A stretch of 46,723 nucleotides of DNA, taken from positions 1 through 46,723 of the forward strand of contig JBAQYV010000004.1 in NCBI GenBank assembly GCA_049790315.1. The letters run 5' to 3'. The DNA comes from DASPOJ01 sp049790315. Its GTDB lineage: Bacteria; Acidobacteriota; Terriglobia; Acidiferrales; UBA7541. Under the pieces are notes generated by a model, which searched no databases, was not told where the DNA came from, and worked only from the letters and a program-made list of their open reading frames with translations. This document shows, in pieces, positions 23,500 through 31,834 of this stretch (positions are counted from its first letter, which is position 1; the number at the start of each line of letters is the position of its first letter). The translations under genes and the position numbers were made by a program.

Positions 23500-23505
23500 A
23501 GTATA
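23500..23505 (-). promoter_or_regulatory. -10 element implying leaderless transcription
   Basis: TATACT on the minus strand, with 7 nt to the GTG start at 23492 and no ribosome binding site. It matches the arrangement at the neighbouring membrane protein gene. Confidence 0.5.
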
Positions 23506-23627
23506 GATCGGAATTGTTGAGAATTGGCTTGGATCGAAGGCTGGTACGGGGTATATCAGATGCGTACTAACCTATGTAGGTATGTGGCGTGGGTCCGCGG
23601 GGCGCCGGAGTTGCGTTGGGGTGTGGG

Positions 23628-23876
23628 ATGTCGGACGAAAAAGCGATCAGAAATGTTCGACAAAACCAGATTCGAACGGCGCGCGGCAAGCCGCCAATCG
23701 ATCACACGGACCGAGAGGAAAAGGCAAGGATCAGAGGAGCTGTGATGAGGGCGATTCGTGAAAACAATGAGGCCGAATTTATCGCTGCTATCCTCGACCT
23801 CGGGCATAGCGAGGGCTCGGACGAGTACGTCCGGCTGATGAAGATTTGGAGCGCGCGCCCCGGGCGCGGACGGTAG
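23628..23876 (+). CDS. Small hypothetical protein overlapping a convergent gene
   Basis: An 82-residue soluble protein starting MSDEKAIRNVRQNQIRT at ATG 23628. Its composition is like a folded alpha-helical protein: DREEKARIRGAVMRAIRENNEAEFIAAILDLGHSEGSDEYVRLMKIW. The polar N-terminus has no signal peptide. No family recognised. A start at 23589 is possible but the extra codons look non-coding. The 3' end overlaps 89 nt of the convergent minus-strand gene. Upstream GTGTGGG is a weak ribosome binding site. Confidence 0.5.
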   Translation: MSDEKAIRNVRQNQIRTARGKPPIDHTDREEKARIRGAVMRAIRENNEAEFIAAILDLGHSEGSDEYVRLMKIWSARPGRGR

Positions 23877-24000
23877 GGAAGCGTTTTTCAAGAGCGGCTA
23901 TCCGCTTCTCTCGCTCCTTCCTGGGAAGCGCATCCAAGTGCTTCGCGACGATCTCGGTGATTTCGTCGGCGATTTCTTCTTCGGTCTTCTTCTTGGGCAT
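23788..24000 (-). CDS. Small charged coiled-coil-like protein
   Basis: A 70-residue protein starting MPKKKTEEEIADEITEIVAKHLDALPRKEREKRIAALEKR at complement 24000, a highly charged helical region with heptad-like hydrophobics (I, I, V, L, L). GGAG lies about 8 nt upstream. The last 30 residues are Arg/Ser/Gly-rich and look disordered, as expected where the frame overlaps the convergent gene 23628-23876. No known family. I regard the N-terminal 40 residues as the conserved part. Confidence 0.5.
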   Translation of the reverse strand: MPKKKTEEEIADEITEIVAKHLDALPRKEREKRIAALEKRFPTVRARGARSKSSSAGRTRPSPRYARGRG

Positions 24001-24087
24001 GGCTAAACTCCGGGCACACTCAGAATAACAACAAGCCTATCCAAGCGCAACAGAACGAAAGAGGGCTCCGCGCCTTATCGCCACGTT

Positions 24088-24429
24088 TTACCAATGGGCG
24101 CTTTGGATGCGGCCGACCTCATCGTAGGAAACGATTCTTACCTGACGGGTCTTCCAATCCGTTAGCGCGAAGGAATCTTCGCCAATCTTGGTGATGGAAC
24201 CTTTGATCTGAGTCTTGTTGTTCAGCGTCACTTTCACGCGGGATTTTTTGCCGGCGCCGCGCTTCCGTATTTCAGCTTTTACCTTGGCTGTTTGCGCGCG
24301 CTGCTGCGCGCGAGTTTGCGCGGCGTGCTGTTTTGCGATGGCGGGCGCCGCGGCGGGTGCGCTCGGAACGACGAAGAAGATGCCGAGGGCCAGGCACAGT
24401 AACAAACCTCTCATCTGGTTCGTCGGCAC
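24088..24429 (-). CDS. Small secreted protein with beta-barrel-like domain
   Basis: A 113-residue protein (GTG 24429; ATG 24414 gives the same signal). LLLCLALGIFFVVPSAPA is a signal peptide. A basic Ala/Gln/Lys linker follows, then a 45-residue beta-rich domain VKVTLNNKTQIKGSITKIGEDSFALTDWKTRQVRIVSYDEVGRIQ, resembling LSm/Hfq-like or SH3-like folds that recur in small acidobacterial proteins. Its function is unknown; the end SYDEVGRIQ is a regular feature of such proteins. No Shine-Dalgarno is apparent for either start; TACCAT 7 nt upstream of the GTG may be a -10. Confidence 0.65.
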   Translation of the reverse strand: MPTNQMRGLLLCLALGIFFVVPSAPAAAPAIAKQHAAQTRAQQRAQTAKVKAEIRKRGAGKKSRVKVTLNNKTQIKGSITKIGEDSFALTDWKTRQVRIVSYDEVGRIQSAHW

Positions 24430-24597
24430 GAATGAAATGGTAGCTCGCGAGGCGGACAGGTTGCACGGAGTTTAATTCTGGTTACTCACTTTTCGCGGCG
24501 GGGACGGCGTGCTCAGAATCAAGAGTGTGCGATCGGCGGAAGACGCATCTAACTAAATGTGACGAAGATGACGGCCAGGCGGTGAGGAGCGTGTGCC

Positions 24598-25545
24598 ATG
24601 CGGAATAAAATTGTTCTGAAATACATCGTGATGATGATCGCGGGTGCGAGTCTGATTGCGGCGCCGATCGCGGCGCAGACGACGGGCGCGGAAACGAAGC
24701 CCGTGAGCGTGATCGTGACCGTGCTGGGCAGGGGCAAAGAAGCCGCTCCCGCGGTGACGCAAGATTCGGTGTCCGTGCGGCAGGACGGAGAAGCGCGCAA
24801 GGTATTGGGTTGGCAGGCTGTGCCGGACGATGGGACGGGATTGGATTTGGTGGTGTATGTCGATGGAGCGTTGCGCACGGCCGTTGCGCAGCAGCTTCAG
24901 GATGTTTCCGCTTTTGTGCGCACGCTGCCGTCGAAGGCGAGGACCGAGGTGGTTTATTCCTACGGAGGCGAAACGCAAGTGGTGCAGGCGATGACGACGG
25001 ATCACGAACTGGCGGCGAAGGCGTTGCGAATTCCTTCAGGTCGGTCCTCCGCGTCGTCAGGTCTATATGCCGGCATCGAGGACGTCGCGAAGCGCTGGCC
25101 TGAGGGCGGGAATCGGCGCGTGCTGCTGGTGATCAGCAACGGAATCGATTTGCTGCGAGGGGCGGAAGATAGCTATCCGGGAACCAATCCCGATTTGCAA
25201 TCGGCAATCGAGGAATTGCATCGCAAGGAAATTTCCGTTTACACGATCTATGCGTCGAGCGCCGGTTTCGCGGGGCAGAACGAGCTTCTGGTGAGCAACG
25301 GCCAAGGATGTCTGGCGCAGTTGGCGTCGGAAACGGGCGGGCAATCATACTTCGAGGGGCTTTGGACCCCGATCAATTTTCAACCGTATCTGAAGGCCAT
25401 CTCGAAAAATTTGGGTCACCAATATCTGCTGACGTTTGCGGGCGCGGCGGACAGTTCTGGCAAGGCGCATCTGTCGAGGCTTCAGGTGGGGGTGGAGGTA
25501 ACGCCCAAGGCCGATGTGCTGGCTCCGGATCACGTGTTCGTATAG
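24598..25545 (+). CDS. VWFA-related secreted protein
   Basis: A 315-residue protein with ribosome binding site GAGGAG and signal peptide MIAGASLIAAPIAAQ. It belongs to the acidobacterial VWFA-related family: LDLVVYVDGALRT opens the von Willebrand A-like fold, RRVLLVISNGIDL is the typical central strand, and ISVYTIYASS precedes the last strands. The classical MIDAS motif DxSxS is replaced by DGAL, so metal-dependent adhesion is doubtful. Large expansions of this family are characteristic of Acidobacteriota. Its role is unknown. Confidence 0.85.
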   Translation: MRNKIVLKYIVMMIAGASLIAAPIAAQTTGAETKPVSVIVTVLGRGKEAAPAVTQDSVSVRQDGEARKVLGWQAVPDDGTGLDLVVYVDGALRTAVAQQLQDVSAFVRTLPSKARTEVVYSYGGETQVVQAMTTDHELAAKALRIPSGRSSASSGLYAGIEDVAKRWPEGGNRRVLLVISNGIDLLRGAEDSYPGTNPDLQSAIEELHRKEISVYTIYASSAGFAGQNELLVSNGQGCLAQLASETGGQSYFEGLWTPINFQPYLKAISKNLGHQYLLTFAGAADSSGKAHLSRLQVGVEVTPKADVLAPDHVFV

Positions 25546-25838
25546 CGAAGAGAGCGACAATAAACAACATAAGGGCGACATAAGTGCGATCGGGGCCGAG
25601 CGCATGTTTGTTGCGCCCAGAGCCGCGGAAGAGTAGGATGCACCCGCCAAGAACCTGAACCTTGAGATTTGCGCCGAGAAAATCGGCGAAGGAGCGTGGG
25701 CCATGGCGGATGAGTCGCAGCCGCGTTGGTGCGCCAATTGAAGGGCTGAGCAGCGCGCATGCTTCGTCACGCCGCGCATCGATTTCGGAGAGAATTTTTG
25801 AAGTAAACGTACAGAAAATTACGGCACGGGATGATGAT
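25546..25838. other. Gene-free stretch ending in a plus-strand terminator
   Basis: About 290 bases with no credible coding frame; a frame from 25662 is antisense to the aldehyde dehydrogenase gene and not protein-like at its start. The region ends in a terminator hairpin for plus-strand transcripts. It may be a long 3' UTR of the VWFA gene or an independent small RNA. Confidence 0.5.
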
Positions 25839-25876
25839 GCCCCACTCTTCGAGATTCGGAGAGTGGGGCTTTTTTT
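25839..25876 (+). terminator. Intrinsic terminator, plus strand
   Basis: GCCCCACTCT (25839-25848) pairs with AGAGTGGGGC (25860-25869), a 10-bp stem and 11-nt loop, followed by seven T residues (25870-25876). It lies about 290 nt downstream of the VWFA gene stop and just beyond the aldehyde dehydrogenase stop at 25887. It would also block read-through into the aldehyde dehydrogenase antisense strand. Confidence 0.85.
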
Positions 25877-25886
25877 CGGGCGATCG

Positions 25887-27395
25887 TTAGATCGGCGTGC
25901 AGACAGCTTTTACTTCGGTGTAGGCCTCGAGGGCTTCGTGACCCATTTCGCGGCCCCATCCGGATTGTTTGTAGCCGCCGAAGGGAAGCGCGGCGTCGAA
26001 AATGTTGTAGCAATTGATCCAGACGGTTCCGGCGCGGAGTTGGGACGCGATGCGATTGGCTTTCTGGATGTCACGCGTCCAGATTCCGGCGGCGAGACCG
26101 TATTCGGAATTGTTGGCGTGCTTGATCAAATCGTCGGCATCGGTGAAGGGAATCGCGGTGACCACGGGCCCGAAAATTTCTTCGCGTACGACCTTCATGT
26201 TTTCGTTGGTGTTCACAAGCACGGTGGGCTTTACGAAATAGCCTTTGTCGCCTTGACGGCTGCCGCCGGTTACGGCCTTGGCGCCTTCGGAGAGTCCGGA
26301 TTCGAGATAGCCGCAGACGCGGTTGAGCTGCTCTTCGGAAACGAGCGGCCCCATTTCCGAGGACGGTTCCATGCCGGGGCCGATTTTGATTTTCCCCGCG
26401 GCTTCAGAGACGCCTGCTACGACTTTGTCGAACGAATCCTTTTGAACGAAGAGGCGGGAGCCGGCGCAGCAGCATTGGCCGTGATTGAAGAAAATCGCGC
26501 TGGCCGCACCGGGAATCGCGGTTTCGAGATCGGCGTCTTGCAGAATTATGTTGGGCGATTTGCCGCCGAGTTCGAGCGAGACTTTTTTCAAATTGCCGGT
26601 GGCGGCGTGAACGATCAGCTTGCCAACTTCCGTGGAACCGGTGAAAGCGACCTTGTCGACATCGGGATGCGCGGCTAGAGCGGCGCCGGCGGTTTCGCCG
26701 AAGCCGGGGACGATGTTGACGACGCCATCGGGGAAGCCCGCTTCCTGAATCAATTCGCCGAGACGTAGCGCGGTGAGCGGCGTCTGCTCGGCGGGCTTCA
26801 GCACGACAGTGCAGCCGCACGCGAGGGCGGGGCCGAGTTTCCATGCCGCCATCAGCAACGGAAAATTCCAGGGAATGATCTGGCCGACGACGCCAACGGG
26901 TTCGCGCAGCGTGTAGGCGAGATATTTCACGCCGGGCGTGTAGGGCACGGAAAGCGGAATCGTGTTGCCTTCGATCTTGGTGGCCCAGCCAGCCATATAG
27001 CGGAAATTTTCGATTGCCAGGGGTACATCCGCGGCGCGCGCGATGGTGAGCGGTTTGCCGTTGTCGAGGCTTTCGAGCTGGGCGAATTCTTCGAGATTTT
27101 TTTCGAGAAGATCCGCGAGCTTCCACATCAGGCGGCTGCGGTCGGACGCAGTGAGTTGTTGCGTCCACGGGCCGCTATCGAATGCGGCGCGCGCGGCGGC
27201 GACGGCGCGATTGATGTCTTCGCGATCACCTTCAGCGACGCGCGAAAGAACTTCTCCCGTGGCGGGATTGTAGGTGTCGAAGGTTTTGCCGGATGCGGCG
27301 TCGGCCCACTTGCCGTTGATCAACATCTTCTGAGTTTTCGCGACGTACTTGCTGACTTTGTCGTCCATGCGAACTGCTGACGTGGCAGTTGCCAT
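25887..27395 (-). CDS. NAD(P)-dependent aldehyde dehydrogenase
   Basis: A 502-residue aldehyde dehydrogenase of the ALDH1/phenylacetaldehyde dehydrogenase type, converting aldehydes to carboxylates. Features are the oxyanion Asn in PWNFPL (residues 176-181), VVLKPAEQTP, FTGSTEVG (251-258), the general base Glu275 in LELGGKS and the catalytic Cys309 in GQCCCAG (306-312). Length and order are normal. AAGGAG lies 7 nt upstream of the start at 27395. It is monocistronic by layout, its 3' end abutting the opposite-strand terminator. The physiological aldehyde is unknown. Confidence 0.95.
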   Translation of the reverse strand: MATATSAVRMDDKVSKYVAKTQKMLINGKWADAASGKTFDTYNPATGEVLSRVAEGDREDINRAVAAARAAFDSGPWTQQLTASDRSRLMWKLADLLEKNLEEFAQLESLDNGKPLTIARAADVPLAIENFRYMAGWATKIEGNTIPLSVPYTPGVKYLAYTLREPVGVVGQIIPWNFPLLMAAWKLGPALACGCTVVLKPAEQTPLTALRLGELIQEAGFPDGVVNIVPGFGETAGAALAAHPDVDKVAFTGSTEVGKLIVHAATGNLKKVSLELGGKSPNIILQDADLETAIPGAASAIFFNHGQCCCAGSRLFVQKDSFDKVVAGVSEAAGKIKIGPGMEPSSEMGPLVSEEQLNRVCGYLESGLSEGAKAVTGGSRQGDKGYFVKPTVLVNTNENMKVVREEIFGPVVTAIPFTDADDLIKHANNSEYGLAAGIWTRDIQKANRIASQLRAGTVWINCYNIFDAALPFGGYKQSGWGREMGHEALEAYTEVKAVCTPI

Positions 27396-27545
27396 TTGTG
27401 ATCTCCTTCTCGTGCGACCGAGGATGGTTCGGCGAGCCGGACTGGGGTTCGCTACCGGGCGACTTTATATCAATTACGTTGCGATTGACAATTAAGACGT
27501 GCGAGACGCACGCGAGCGAAGGGCAAGGGATAAGCCCGAAGGCAC

Positions 27546-27578
27546 AAAAAAGCCCATCCTTCGGTTGGAAGGATGGGC
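27546..27578 (-). terminator. Intrinsic terminator for PEGA gene
   Basis: On the minus strand GCCCATCCTT (27552-27561 on plus) and AAGGATGGGC (27569-27578) form a 10-bp stem with a 7-nt loop, then six T residues (plus-strand A run 27546-27551). It lies about 54 nt after the PEGA-protein stop. Confidence 0.85.
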
Positions 27579-27631
27579 GTTATTACCGTGCGTCGGTTTG
27601 AAGTAATGCGCTCCGCGGAGAACGGATGCGA

Positions 27632-28093
27632 TTACTTACCGGGACTTGGGCTTGGGCTATCTCCGTGAATGTCTACCGTTCTGCCGGGAAGCACGTTGAT
27701 GCGTTCTTGATAGAACGTGTGGCCGCTAGGATCGCGCAACTCGATCGTGTGCGAGCCGGCTTTGAGCGGGAAATCCTTGAGTTTGCCGGACAAGCCAGCG
27801 TAGCCGCCATCGACGTAGACCATAGCGTCTTTGGCGTGCATGTCGAGTTTCACGTGACCCGTTCCGTAGGCTCCGCCTTCGGCGCTACCGTAGTAACCGT
27901 AGCCATAGGGTCCCCAGTAATATCCTGGGCCGTAGAACGAACCGGGCCCGTAGTAACCGAAGCCGATAAAGGGCCCTCCGAAACCACCCCTGAAACCGCC
28001 GCGGAACCCAAACCGCTGGGCCGAAGCTGTTGGAACCATGCAAGCTAAAGCCAGCACCGCTATCCCTGACCACTTAAGTATTCGAGACATCAT
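27632..28093 (-). CDS. Secreted glycine-rich PEGA-domain protein
   Basis: A 153-residue protein with signal peptide MMSRILKWSGIAVLALACMVPTASAQ; the two adjacent ATGs (28093, 28090) are equivalent, with GGGAGG upstream. Residues 28-80 are a Gly/Tyr/Phe/Pro-rich stretch (FRGGFRGGFGG, YYGPGSFYGPGYYWG) that may be surface-exposed or matrix-forming. A PEGA domain follows (about residues 82-145: DAMVYVDGGYAG, PLKAGSHTIELRDPSG, RINVLPGRTVDI). PEGA domains often act in cell-surface or sensor proteins. It ends at a clear terminator. No partner is evident nearby. Confidence 0.8.
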   Translation of the reverse strand: MMSRILKWSGIAVLALACMVPTASAQRFGFRGGFRGGFGGPFIGFGYYGPGSFYGPGYYWGPYGYGYYGSAEGGAYGTGHVKLDMHAKDAMVYVDGGYAGLSGKLKDFPLKAGSHTIELRDPSGHTFYQERINVLPGRTVDIHGDSPSPSPGK

Positions 28094-28236
28094 GCTTGGC
28101 CTCCCTTCCCGCCACCGAACTCGGCTTCCTGGCTGAAACCAATTTCACGCCAGTTATACCGCGCCCAACAGATTTGATGCGGGCAGCAAGCGCCGGGTTT
28201 CTTTTCGTGCCGCGCGGGCGCCGTACAGGGTTCGGC

Positions 28237-29565
28237 TTAGAGCTTTGGATTCCAATTGTCGGCGCCGCGGAGGAAATTGCGAACGGCGAATTTCCTGGCT
28301 TCGGCTGGCGTGAGGATTTTTGCCTGCGGCACGCGCTGGGTGCCGTTTGGGCCTGGTCCGGTGGTAACGGAGGCACTTTGTGCGGAGGTGCTTCGATGGT
28401 CGGCGGTGGGCGCGACGGCGGCGGGTGTGGCAGGCTGGGGTGCGCCAGGCCCGGTGGAGCGGTACTCGGCGTAGAACGAAGTGTTTAGACTTGGCGCGCC
28501 GTTACGCGACCATTCAAGCCATCCGGCGGATTGAATTTGCGCGCCCATCTCGGTGTTGAGGTAGACGACGGTGGAATAAGGGCGCCACGGCCGGCCCAGA
28601 TAAACGTTGGTGACGCCGGGATCGGCGGTCAGACGGCAACGGTCAAAAACATAGGCGCTGTCTTCAGCGGGATAGAAGCGGCTTTGTGCGGTGAGCGTGC
28701 CTTCCTGATGAGGGCGGCTGTGAATTTCGCAGCGCACGAAGGCGGCTTTGGCGTCGCCGAAAATGAAGTCGATCGTGCCGGCGATGTAGGAATCGGTGAA
28801 GAGCTGGCGCGATGCCTGGCATGGGGATGGGGCAGGAGGGCTCGCCGCGCCCGTGGATCGGCCTGGATTTGGCAGCGGCGCAACGGTGGGAGGCGCGGTT
28901 GCGCTGGGACGAGTGGGTGCGCCCGCTGAAGGAGCTGCGCTTGAAGGATTAGGCGCGATTGGGGCAGTCGTCGCGCCCGCGGGTCTGCCTGCGGCCATGA
29001 GGATACCGGCGTTTTGGTGGCAGGCTTTGCTATCGGCGTAAAGGGTGTCCTGGTGGGCGAGCAAACGGACGCGTCGAAAAATATCGCGATCGCCGGTGAC
29101 GCGCAGAGCGACGGCTTGGGCGTCTACGGTAACTTCGGAATGCTCGTCGCTGAACGTGTTTTGGATCGTGAGATTTTCCGCTAGAAAATCGTCGGCAGTG
29201 ACAGTGGTGCTGGCGGAGCCCCATGTTGTGCCGACGTCGTGATGGCTCAGGTCAAACGTGAGCACGACCTGGTTCGGTTCTTTGCCAAGGCCAATTAGGC
29301 TGACGTGAGCTTTATCGACGTGAATTTGTTCGCGATATGTACCGGGACGAATGCGGATCGTGCCGCCGGTGGCGGGGAGAGCGTCGATAGCTTGCTGAAC
29401 GGATTTGAAATCGGCGGAGCCGCTTGCGTCCACGGTGAGTGAGGAGCGCGGCGTGGCTTGGGACGCGCGAGGCTTGGCGACAGCGCACAGGGAGACCGCG
29501 AGCAGTGCGGCGCAAACGCCACCGCGAGAGACAACTGCGAAACGCGACTTTTGCCGGCGGCTCAT
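28237..29565 (-). CDS. Pectinesterase (CE8) with large internal insertion
   Basis: A 442-residue secreted pectin methylesterase that demethylates pectin to polygalacturonate. MSRRQKSRF... is followed by a hydrophobic VCAALLAVSLCAVA signal. Family motifs are intact: ADFKSVQQAIDAL, HQDTLY (172-176, general acid Asp173), IAGTIDFIFGDAKAAF (nucleophile Asp266) and YLGRPWRPYS (Arg325). Between QDTLY and GTIDFIFG, however, sits a Pro/Ala/Ser/Thr-rich stretch (about 185-255); the two catalytic aspartates are 93 residues apart instead of about 21. A second Pro/Ala/Ser-rich stretch precedes the C-terminus. It is transcribed divergently from a GH28 polygalacturonase, its likely partner. Confidence 0.88.
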   Translation of the reverse strand: MSRRQKSRFAVVSRGGVCAALLAVSLCAVAKPRASQATPRSSLTVDASGSADFKSVQQAIDALPATGGTIRIRPGTYREQIHVDKAHVSLIGLGKEPNQVVLTFDLSHHDVGTTWGSASTTVTADDFLAENLTIQNTFSDEHSEVTVDAQAVALRVTGDRDIFRRVRLLAHQDTLYADSKACHQNAGILMAAGRPAGATTAPIAPNPSSAAPSAGAPTRPSATAPPTVAPLPNPGRSTGAASPPAPSPCQASRQLFTDSYIAGTIDFIFGDAKAAFVRCEIHSRPHQEGTLTAQSRFYPAEDSAYVFDRCRLTADPGVTNVYLGRPWRPYSTVVYLNTEMGAQIQSAGWLEWSRNGAPSLNTSFYAEYRSTGPGAPQPATPAAVAPTADHRSTSAQSASVTTGPGPNGTQRVPQAKILTPAEARKFAVRNFLRGADNWNPKL

Positions 29566-29755
29566 TTGCTTAAGCTCGTTGGCTCGATCGACGCGGCCTA
29601 CAGACGAGGAGGATACCAGAAGTTTGTTCGCAACGCTGAAAATGACCAGAGACCGGCCGATCGACGGAAAAACAATGCGTCGCGAAATCCGTGTTTGGTT
29701 CCAGCACGAGCGGCGCTAACATGCGGGGCGTTCGAGATTGACCGCGAGGGCTCTC

Positions 29756-31171
29756 ATGGCGCTTCGAGGTATTCGCAGTTTGGCTTTACTGGCGTGTTGT
29801 TGCTTCTCGTGTGCGGCATTCGCGCAGGACACGCGCACGGTTACAGAACCGCGAATGCCACCAGTGTGCGTCACGCTGACGGCGCAACTTACGGCGCACG
29901 GCGTGGCACTGGCGGAGGCCGACGAATCGAAGCTCGACACGGCGCGCATTCAGCAAGCGATGGATCAGTGCGGGCCGGGGCATTCGGTGTTGTTGGCAGC
30001 GGAGATCGGTGGCGCGAACGCATTTCTATCGGGGCCGCTCGAACTGCGCGCGGGAGTTACGCTCGTCGTGGGCCACGGAACGACGTTGTTTGCGTCGCGC
30101 GATCCGCGCCTCTTCGACGTGACGCCGGGTGGATGCGGGATCGTTACCAAGGGCGGCGCCCATGGATGCCGCGATTTCATCCACGGCAAGAATGTGCCGG
30201 GAGCTGGAATTATGGGCGATCCCTACACGCGTGCAGCTGGTTCGACGGCGCCGCCATTGCGGGGGACGATCGATGGACGCAGCGGCATGAAACTGCTGGG
30301 CCAGAACATTTCGTGGTGGGATTTGGCGCAGCAGGCCAAGGCGCAGAATGCGGGGCAACAATGCCCGCGTCTGATTCACATCGAAGACTCCGACAATTTC
30401 ACGCTATACAACATAACGCTACGCAACGCGCCAAATTTTCACGTGCTGTATAGCCATGGAAACGGATTCACGGCGTGGGGCGTGATCATCGATACGCCGG
30501 CGACGGCGCGCAATACCGACGGCATCGATCCCGCGTCGTCAACCAACGTGACGATCACGCATTGCTTCATCCATGCGGGCGACGACAATGTGGCAATCAA
30601 GGCGGGCAGCGATGGGCCCGCGACTCATATGACCATCGCGCACAATCACTTTTATTCCGGACACGGCATGTCCATCGGCAGCGAAACAAACGGCGGCGCG
30701 AGTGCGATACGCGTGACGGATCTTTCGATCGATGGCGCGGACAATGGCCTGCGAATCAAATCGAATTCGAGCCGCGGCGGATTGGTGCAGGATGTTATCT
30801 ACGACGATGTGTGCATTCGCGATACGAAAAATCCCATTTACATGGACACGCACTATTCATTTTTCGGGGCGGATCGCGACAAGATTCCTGTGTTTCAGGG
30901 GATCGTTCTGCGTAATGTGGCGATCATGGGCGCAGGCAAGATCACGCTCGATGGATTTGACGCGGCGCATCGCCTCAAAATGACGTTCGATGGCGTGACG
31001 CTCGACCCGGTTTCCGGCTTTCAGATCGAGGCGGGGCATGCGGATCTTACGTTCGGACCCGGGCCCGTGAATTTTTCGCCGACTGGCGACGATGTTCATG
31101 TTGCAGGAAATGCTTCGAGCAATGGCACGCATTCGTGCGCGGAAAAATTTGTCCCGATGCCCGCGCATTAA
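29756..31171 (+). CDS. Polygalacturonase, glycoside hydrolase family 28
   Basis: A 471-residue secreted beta-helix enzyme that hydrolyses polygalacturonan. ATG 29756 follows GAGGG; the upstream TTG at 29738 has no support. LALLACCCFSCAAFA is a signal peptide. All GH28 catalytic-site motifs are intact: NTD (residues 253-255 of NTDGID), DD (276-277 of GDDNVAIK), GHG (302-304) and RIK (333-335). Its start is 190 nt from the divergent pectinesterase start, a standard pair: the esterase removes methyl groups that would block this enzyme. Confidence 0.94.
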   Translation: MALRGIRSLALLACCCFSCAAFAQDTRTVTEPRMPPVCVTLTAQLTAHGVALAEADESKLDTARIQQAMDQCGPGHSVLLAAEIGGANAFLSGPLELRAGVTLVVGHGTTLFASRDPRLFDVTPGGCGIVTKGGAHGCRDFIHGKNVPGAGIMGDPYTRAAGSTAPPLRGTIDGRSGMKLLGQNISWWDLAQQAKAQNAGQQCPRLIHIEDSDNFTLYNITLRNAPNFHVLYSHGNGFTAWGVIIDTPATARNTDGIDPASSTNVTITHCFIHAGDDNVAIKAGSDGPATHMTIAHNHFYSGHGMSIGSETNGGASAIRVTDLSIDGADNGLRIKSNSSRGGLVQDVIYDDVCIRDTKNPIYMDTHYSFFGADRDKIPVFQGIVLRNVAIMGAGKITLDGFDAAHRLKMTFDGVTLDPVSGFQIEAGHADLTFGPGPVNFSPTGDDVHVAGNASSNGTHSCAEKFVPMPAH

Positions 31172-31258
31172 GACGCTGACGGGCCGCGCGGTTGCGTGGC
31201 GATTGCGCGCCGCTTATTATTTCGTTGGGAAACTCGAATGCGTACAAGGAGCGTGGAA

Positions 31259-31834
31259 GTGAAAGCGAAATTTAAAATGCGCGTGAGTGGAATTGGATTG
31301 TTGATTGCGGCGGCCGGCTTGGTGGCGATGGGTGCGGCGGCGCAAATGGACGGCGGCCAGGCCGCGCCATCGATGCAGGCAACGGCGGCACCGGCAGTGT
31401 CGGCGTCGCTGTCGCTGACCGGCGAAGTGAAACAGGAACTGCATCTGACGGCGGCGGATTTGAAGGCGCTGCCGCGCACGAGCGTGAAGGGTTTTGATGC
31501 GCATGAAAAGCAAACGCACGTATTCGAGGGCGTGACGCTACAGGAACTTCTGAAGCGCGCCGGAGTGCCTACTGGCGAGGACATGCGCGGCAAAGGCCTG
31601 GCGCTGTGTGTGGTGGCCGGCGCGGCCGACGGCTATCACGCTGTTTATTCTATCGGTGAGCTTGAGCCGAGCATCGGCGACGAGACGGTGCTGGTGGCCG
31701 ACACGGTTGACGGGCAGCCGATCCCGGCGGGACAGGGACCGCTGCGCCTGGTGGTTCCAACCGACAAGCGGCCAGCTCGATGGGTGCGCATGCTCCAGAG
31801 CCTGACGGTGGTTTCGGTTTCGGCAGGAAAGTAG
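31259..31834 (+). CDS. Sulfite-oxidase-fold (molybdopterin-binding-like) secreted protein
   Basis: A 191-residue protein; GTG 31259 is preferred because AAGGAG lies 7 nt upstream, although other in-frame starts reach 31196. The signal peptide is MRVSGIGLLIAAAGLVAMGAAAQ. The body resembles a small molybdopterin-binding sulfite-oxidase-fold domain: LTAADLKALPRTSV, HVFEGVTLQELLKRAGVP, ADGYHAVYSIGELEP, LRLVVPTDKRPARWVRMLQSLTVV. The only non-signal cysteine is in LCVVAG, not at the molybdenum-ligand position, so catalysis is doubtful; such small members may instead bind a cofactor or partner. It follows the polygalacturonase on the same strand by about 85 nt. Confidence 0.72.
   Translation: MKAKFKMRVSGIGLLIAAAGLVAMGAAAQMDGGQAAPSMQATAAPAVSASLSLTGEVKQELHLTAADLKALPRTSVKGFDAHEKQTHVFEGVTLQELLKRAGVPTGEDMRGKGLALCVVAGAADGYHAVYSIGELEPSIGDETVLVADTVDGQPIPAGQGPLRLVVPTDKRPARWVRMLQSLTVVSVSAGK

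Noticed and set aside
25662..26678. 338-codon plus-strand frame opposite the aldehyde dehydrogenase
   Set aside because: Shadow of the dehydrogenase, whose catalytic motifs are intact on the minus strand.
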